From Paraglaciecola arctica BSs20135 (lineage in GTDB: Bacteria > Pseudomonadota > Gammaproteobacteria > Enterobacterales > Alteromonadaceae): a DNA stretch of 64,000 bases. Below are positions 59,367 through 64,000 of the stretch, one piece after another (positions within the stretch are counted from its first letter, which is position 1; each line of letters opens with the position of its first letter). A program made the translations under genes and the position numbers. Location: positions 1 to 64,000 of the forward strand of contig NZ_BAEO01000014.1 in assembly GCF_000314995.1 (NCBI RefSeq), written 5' to 3'. Below the pieces are notes generated by a model. That model made no database searches. It was not told where the DNA came from and worked only from the letters and a program-made list of their open reading frames with translations.

Positions 59367-61100
59367 ATGTTCACTGTGTCCGAAGTCCTTGAAAAACACT
59401 ATCCCAAGGCGGTTAATAAGCCACTTTTATCGAAAACACTAAGTTTCGTGCTTAGGCATCTCTTACACGAACGAGAGATGCAAGAGTTTGCTAAAGAGTA
59501 TCCCCATTACCAAGGTATAGACTTTGCTGAACAAGTACTGGAGTACTTTAATATCAGCTACTCTGCGCGAGATGTCGAAAAAGAGCGACTGCCCAACCAA
59601 GGCAAATTGGTAATTATTGCCAACCATCCGATCGGCTCACTCGACGCTTTGGCTTTAATCAAATTAGTCAGCGAAGTCAGGCAAGATATTAAAGTGATTG
59701 GCAACGACATGTTAATGGCACTCAAGCCGATGCATTCGATATTATTGCCGGTTAACAACATACAAGGCGGTACCGCAAAACAGCACATTCAAAATATCCA
59801 GGCACACCTTCAAGCCGAGGGTGTGGTGATAGTATTCCCAGCCGGCGAAGTATCGCGCCTACGGCCACAAGGCATTAGAGACACCCGCTGGCAAAGTGGT
59901 TTTTTACGCATTGCAAAACAAGCTAAGTCACCTATTTTACCAGTCTTTATAGACGCCAAAAATTCTCCACTGTTTTATGGGGTATCGATGCTCTACAAAC
60001 CCTTAGCCAGTATGTTGCTGGTAAAAGAAATGTTTAACCACAAACGCCACCATTTACCTATGCGCATCGGCGAACTTATTCCCTTCGAGTCATACAGCAA
60101 CAACAAAATCACCCGCAATCAACATGTGGCACTATTTAAAAAACACCTCTATAAAATAGGTCATAACAAACCCGGAATATTCGATACCCAAAAAGCCATA
60201 GCTCCAGCAGAAAACCGCGCAGAATTACAACACGCCTTAAAAACGCAATGTGAAGATTTAGGTGATACCAGCGACGGCAAGGTGATGTATCTATATCAAC
60301 ATCAAGGCAGTTCACCCATACTCAGGGAAATTGGTCGTTTAAGAGAATTAGCTTTTAGGGCCGTGGGTGAAGGCACTAACAAACGCCGTGATATCGACCG
60401 CTACGATGCATTTTATTACCACCTAGTTTTGTGGGATAAAGAAGACTTAGAAATTGCAGGAGCCTATCGTTTTGGTGATGCCAAAACGATCATCGAAAAT
60501 CAATCAGTTAATGGCCTATATTCAGCAAGTTTATTTAATTACGGCCCTGCAATGGCTCCATATTTTGCACAAGGTTTAGAGCTAGGCAGAAGTTTTGTGC
60601 AGCCTAAGTACTGGGGGAAACGAAGCCTAGACTACTTATGGTTTGGCATTGGGGCTTTTCTGCATCGCCATCCTAGGTTTCGTTACCTATTTGGCCCAGT
60701 CAGCTTAAGCGACCACTACCCTAAAGCGGCCAAAGATTTATTGGTCCAGTTTTACACTTTATATTTTGGCCGCTCAGACGGCATTGCCAACTCTAAATTG
60801 CCTTATCTATTACCTAAAGATTATTCACATTGTTTTAGCGGTGAAAACTACAAAGCAGACTTCAACCAACTCAAACATCAGTTGGCGAATATGGCCATGG
60901 CCGTGCCTACCCTTTTTAAACAATATACTGAAACCTACCAAGAAGGTGGTGTACATTTTATCGACTTTAATATCGATCCAGACTTTAACCACTGCGTAGA
61001 TGGCTTAGTGTTAGCAGATTTAGATACTTTAAAACCTAAAAAGCGCGCCAGATATATGCCGAGTCCAAAAATCAGTGAAACGCCAGCAAAGACAGCCTGA
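59367..61100 (+). CDS. OlsF-like bifunctional acyltransferase (PlsC-type plus GNAT/OlsB-type)
   Basis: A 577-residue protein with two acyltransferase domains. The N-terminal half is PlsC/OlsA-like, with the NHPIGSLD catalytic motif (His87, Asp93; H-x5-D) and the FPAGEVSR phosphate-binding motif. The C-terminal half resembles OlsB (RELAFRAVGEGTNKR, RDIDRYDAFYYHLVLWD, AGAYRFGDAK), which N-acylates ornithine. Together they match OlsF-type ornithine-lipid synthases, known from Serratia and relatives. Whether ornithine or another amino acid is used cannot be seen. AGG precedes the ATG by about eight bases. Confidence 0.8.
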   Translation: MFTVSEVLEKHYPKAVNKPLLSKTLSFVLRHLLHEREMQEFAKEYPHYQGIDFAEQVLEYFNISYSARDVEKERLPNQGKLVIIANHPIGSLDALALIKLVSEVRQDIKVIGNDMLMALKPMHSILLPVNNIQGGTAKQHIQNIQAHLQAEGVVIVFPAGEVSRLRPQGIRDTRWQSGFLRIAKQAKSPILPVFIDAKNSPLFYGVSMLYKPLASMLLVKEMFNHKRHHLPMRIGELIPFESYSNNKITRNQHVALFKKHLYKIGHNKPGIFDTQKAIAPAENRAELQHALKTQCEDLGDTSDGKVMYLYQHQGSSPILREIGRLRELAFRAVGEGTNKRRDIDRYDAFYYHLVLWDKEDLEIAGAYRFGDAKTIIENQSVNGLYSASLFNYGPAMAPYFAQGLELGRSFVQPKYWGKRSLDYLWFGIGAFLHRHPRFRYLFGPVSLSDHYPKAAKDLLVQFYTLYFGRSDGIANSKLPYLLPKDYSHCFSGENYKADFNQLKHQLANMAMAVPTLFKQYTETYQEGGVHFIDFNIDPDFNHCVDGLVLADLDTLKPKKRARYMPSPKISETPAKTA

Positions 61101-61176
61101 CGTAGAAGAGTGTTTATTTAGTTATTAACAAGTTTGGTAAAAAATGGAAAATTTCACTTATTTCAATCATCTTCTT

Positions 61177-61220
61177 GAGCTTACAAAAATATACTCGTAA
61201 GCTCGAGCTCTCTTTGAGCT
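61177..61220. other. Adjacent short hairpins before the D-2-hydroxyacid dehydrogenase gene
   Basis: GAGCTTAC (61177-61184) pairs with GTAAGCTC (61197-61204), and AGCTC (61206-61210) with GAGCT (61216-61220). There is no T-run, so this is not an obvious terminator. Confidence 0.45.
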
Positions 61221-61236
61221 AGTAACAAGTAGCGCT

Positions 61237-62208
61237 ATGCACGCAGTATTTTTAGATCAACAGACTTTCAGTTCAAACATTTCCCTGAGCGCCATTGAAC
61301 AGCAGCTAGGTTCGTTAACTTGTTTCCCTACCACATTAACCGAACAAATCATCGAACGTTGCCAACATGCCGATATCGTCATAACCAATAAAGTACTACT
61401 AAACGCGCAAACCTTAAATCAATTACCCAAGCTTAAATTAATCTGTATTGCCGCTACAGGCACTAACAATGTTGACCTACACGCAGCCCTAGAATTAGGC
61501 ATTGCAGTCAATAACGTCAGTGGCTATTCAACCGCTTCTTTAAGTCAATATGTGTTCGCGCAAATGCTTGAATACTTCAATCAAACCAGTCATCATAATC
61601 ACAACACCAGCCAAGGTTTATGGCAACAAAGTCCCACCTTTTGCCATCATGGAAATGGTGTGAGTGAACTGAATGGAAAAACATTAGGCATTATTGGCAA
61701 TGGTGATTTAGGTCAAGCCGTAGCAAAACTGGGGCTAGCTTTTGGTATGCAAATACTTATTGCAGAAAGGCCTAATGCAACCACTATTCGAACGGGTAGA
61801 CACAGTTTTGAACAGGTATTAGCCCAAGCGGATGTACTCAGTTTACATTGTCCACAAACACCTGAAACAGAAAACCTAATCAACACCAATACTTTAAGTC
61901 AAATGAAACCAAGTGCTATGTTAATCAACACGGCTCGTGGAGCTTTAGTCAATAGTGATGACTTACTTGTTGCATTAAAAACTAAACAAATCGCCTATGC
62001 CGTATTAGATGTTTTAGAACAAGAACCGCCACCAGCAGATCATGTTTTATTAGCTGCTATTGCAGATAAACAATCAGGCGCGCAGCTAAACAACTTAAAG
62101 ATCACCGCCCATATTGCCTGGGCCAGTATTGAATCGCAGCAACGATTACTCGATTTAATCGCAGAGAATATTGCCGCGTATAAAGCCGCGGCAAACGAAA
62201 TAGGATGA
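61237..62208 (+). CDS. D-2-hydroxyacid dehydrogenase (glycerate dehydrogenase-like)
   Basis: A 323-residue NAD-dependent dehydrogenase. The Rossmann motif is LGIIGNGDLGQA (about 150). The catalytic Arg sits in INTARGALVN, the Glu in LEQEPP and the His in TAHIAWAS. It resembles HprA-type glycerate/hydroxypyruvate dehydrogenases. It follows the olsF-like gene by about 135 bases that include short inverted repeats, so cotranscription is uncertain. Confidence 0.88.
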   Translation: MHAVFLDQQTFSSNISLSAIEQQLGSLTCFPTTLTEQIIERCQHADIVITNKVLLNAQTLNQLPKLKLICIAATGTNNVDLHAALELGIAVNNVSGYSTASLSQYVFAQMLEYFNQTSHHNHNTSQGLWQQSPTFCHHGNGVSELNGKTLGIIGNGDLGQAVAKLGLAFGMQILIAERPNATTIRTGRHSFEQVLAQADVLSLHCPQTPETENLINTNTLSQMKPSAMLINTARGALVNSDDLLVALKTKQIAYAVLDVLEQEPPPADHVLLAAIADKQSGAQLNNLKITAHIAWASIESQQRLLDLIAENIAAYKAAANEIG

Positions 62209-62265
62209 AGGTTTAAGGGATACTCACTCTGAATTTTTAATGCAAAAACCCATTATTGTTTTTTC

Positions 62266-64000
62266 TTAAGCTAAAGGCGCTAATAATGTATCCAAAATAT
62301 CATCCGTTAGACTTAAGTTACCTTGGCTGACTTCCTCTGATAATAGTGCACTTGCCAGCTCGGCTTTTCTCTCTTGGATCTGTAGAATTTTTTCTTCAAT
62401 AGAGTTTTCAATAATCAATTTATACACAAACACTGGTTTGTCTTGACCTATACGGTAAGCTCGGTCAGTCGCTTGATTTTCTACTGCAGGATTCCACCAA
62501 GGATCAAAATGGATCACAGTATCGGCGGCCGTTAAATTCAAACCTACTCCGCCGGCTTTTAAGCTAATTAAAAATACCGGTACTTTACCCGATTGGAAGG
62601 TCTCAACCAGTTCTTGACGATTTCGACTACTACCAGTGAGTTTAACGTAAGCTATTTTACTCGCGATTAACTCTTTTTCTATCAAGGCTAACATGCTGGT
62701 GAACTGTGAAAAAATTAACACCTTTCTGCCTTCCTCAACCATCTCCGGTAGGGTTTCCATCAAAAACTCTAACTTAGCTGATTGATGAACAGATTTAGCG
62801 CTAGGCAAAGAAAGTAACTGAGGATGGTTGCAAACTTGGCGCAATTTTAATAACGCATCAAGAATTTCAATTTGGCTGCGCTGCAGACCTTTTGCAGCAA
62901 TAATTTCTTTTAAACGAGAATCCATAGTTAAACGTACAGATTCATATAGTTCAGCTTGTTTACCTTCAATTTTTAGGGATTGTATAATGATGGTTTTTTC
63001 TGGTAACTCTTTAGCTATGAGTTCTTTACTACGGCGTAATATAAAGGGTTTGATACGTTGATTGAGAATGAGCTTACGCTCATGATCATTGTGTTTTTCG
63101 ATAGGGGTTTTAAACAACTTAGTAAACTGTTGATAACCGGATAAAAATCCTGGCAATAAAAAGTTAAATTGCGCCCAAAATTCACCAAGATGATTTTCCA
63201 TAGGTGTACCTGTCAAACACAGCTTATGCTCAGACTTGAGTGTCAACATCGCTTGATAAAGCTTGGTTTTAGGATTTTTGATATAGTGAGCTTCGTCTAA
63301 AATTAAATAATAAAAAACTTGCTGTTGATGTACCTCAATGTCTTTTAACACTAGCGGATAGCTGGTGATCACTATGTCATATTGATCTAATTTCTCAAAA
63401 TGCTCTTGCCGTTTGGCCCCATTTATCACTATATAAGATAAGTTAGGGGTAAACTTTTCTATTTCTTTGGCCCAATTAAATAACACACTGGTTGGCGCAA
63501 TAATTAAACTCGGTCCACTCAGCCGCCCCTGCTCTTTCTCAAGTAACAAATGACTGAGCGCTTGGATAGTTTTACCTAAGCCCATATCGTCGGCCAAAAT
63601 ACCATTTAGCTCATATTCTCGTAAAAACTGTAGCCAATTAAGTCCTTGATGCTGATATTCACGTAATTCAGCCAATAACAACTTGGGAATAGGTGCAGTC
63701 TGAATTGCATCAAAATTTCGTAGTTTTTCGGCCAGATGACGTAATCTATTTGCCCCCTTAGTGACAATACCTTGATTATCTAATTCACTGAGGGTTTGAT
63801 GACTTTGAAAGCGTGACAAACGCATAGTGCCATCGTCTTGCAAAGCGCCAGGCATAAACAATTCGACAAACTGTTTAAGTAAAGGCCGAATGCTCTGATA
63901 AGACAGCGCAATGAACTTTCCATCAGAAAGCTCAACAAATACCTTGTCGTCACCCTCGACATAAGTTTGATCATTCAACAGCATTTCTTTTGGGAGTTGC
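62266..64000 (-). CDS. SNF2-family DEAD/DEAH helicase, cut by the window edge
   Basis: A Swi2/Snf2-type ATPase whose 5' part lies beyond the window: the frame continues without a stop from the first visible ATG (63984) to the edge. Walker A is DDMGLGKT and the Walker B/DEAH motif is LDEAHYIKN. The C-terminal helicase domain has LIFSQFTSML and the QATDRAYRIGQ motif. These enzymes remodel DNA-protein complexes; RapA and other bacterial SNF2 proteins are relatives. The start cannot be chosen from this window. Confidence 0.93.
   Translation of the reverse strand, partial: QLPKEMLLNDQTYVEGDDKVFVELSDGKFIALSYQSIRPLLKQFVELFMPGALQDDGTMRLSRFQSHQTLSELDNQGIVTKGANRLRHLAEKLRNFDAIQTAPIPKLLLAELREYQHQGLNWLQFLREYELNGILADDMGLGKTIQALSHLLLEKEQGRLSGPSLIIAPTSVLFNWAKEIEKFTPNLSYIVINGAKRQEHFEKLDQYDIVITSYPLVLKDIEVHQQQVFYYLILDEAHYIKNPKTKLYQAMLTLKSEHKLCLTGTPMENHLGEFWAQFNFLLPGFLSGYQQFTKLFKTPIEKHNDHERKLILNQRIKPFILRRSKELIAKELPEKTIIIQSLKIEGKQAELYESVRLTMDSRLKEIIAAKGLQRSQIEILDALLKLRQVCNHPQLLSLPSAKSVHQSAKLEFLMETLPEMVEEGRKVLIFSQFTSMLALIEKELIASKIAYVKLTGSSRNRQELVETFQSGKVPVFLISLKAGGVGLNLTAADTVIHFDPWWNPAVENQATDRAYRIGQDKPVFVYKLIIENSIEEKILQIQERKAELASALLSEEVSQGNLSLTDDILDTLLAPLA

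Overview
This is an AT-rich (by eye roughly 40% GC) chromosomal segment of a marine-type gammaproteobacterium. A complete Ccm system I cassette beside FliK/FlhB-like flagellar genes, recA next to pncC, a mutS-pyrG-eno block, an attenuated leuABCD operon, a MAPEG protein, a large TonB receptor and GspA/GspB genes together point to the Alteromonadales (Paraglaciecola/Glaciecola/Alteromonas neighbourhood). The genus is inferred from gene content and order, not from a search.

Layout. 1-7.9 kb (minus strand): a tightly coupled operon ccmABCDEFGHI ending in mlaA; seven of the nine junctions overlap by 1-4 bases. 8.2-11 kb: a FliK-like gene broken by a frameshift in a run of eight T, then a small FlhB C-terminal-domain protein. 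11-14.5 kb: a membrane GGDEF/EAL protein and a soluble chemoreceptor with a C-terminal CZB zinc-sensing domain. 14.5-22.5 kb: recA (a LexA box fills the promoter spacer) and pncC on minus, then mutS, a MAPEG protein, pyrG and eno on plus. 22.5-28.9 kb: an unrecognised protein, a very large predicted surface lipoprotein behind tandem promoters, a Sel1-repeat protein and a small anchored protein. 28.9-30.9 kb is an accessory island: a REP-associated tyrosine transposase (RAYT) with a DnaA-domain-IV-like C-terminus and tandemly duplicated ends, followed by a ParD/ParE module. 31.0-36 kb: leucine leader peptide, attenuator and leuABCD.

36-45.3 kb: a PspB-like small membrane protein, a CPBP protease-like protein, a membrane LytTR regulator, a zinc-ribbon protein, a CPA2 antiporter, a four-helix membrane protein, the GspA/GspB pair (GspB has a DUF3391-like N-terminus), cca and a dimeric dUTPase. 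45.3-54.4 kb is a second accessory-rich zone: an orphan ParD-like antitoxin, a TonB receptor, a second and different RAYT with its own inverted flanking repeats, a lipoprotein hydrolase, a decayed stretch holding a ParD-locus remnant and a frameshifted small membrane gene, an EamA exporter, a DUF6624-like protein and a Phd/ParE module. 54.5-64 kb: a PhyH-type dioxygenase, a TlpA-like thioredoxin, a second membrane LytTR protein, a PAS-GGDEF-EAL protein, an OlsF-like bifunctional acyltransferase, a D-2-hydroxyacid dehydrogenase and a SNF2 helicase cut by the window edge.

No tRNA, rRNA or CRISPR array was recognised. The most unusual structures are the two RAYT elements with duplicated ends, the leucine attenuator, the T-run frameshift in fliK, and the partial ParD-locus copy at 51.97-52.02 kb.
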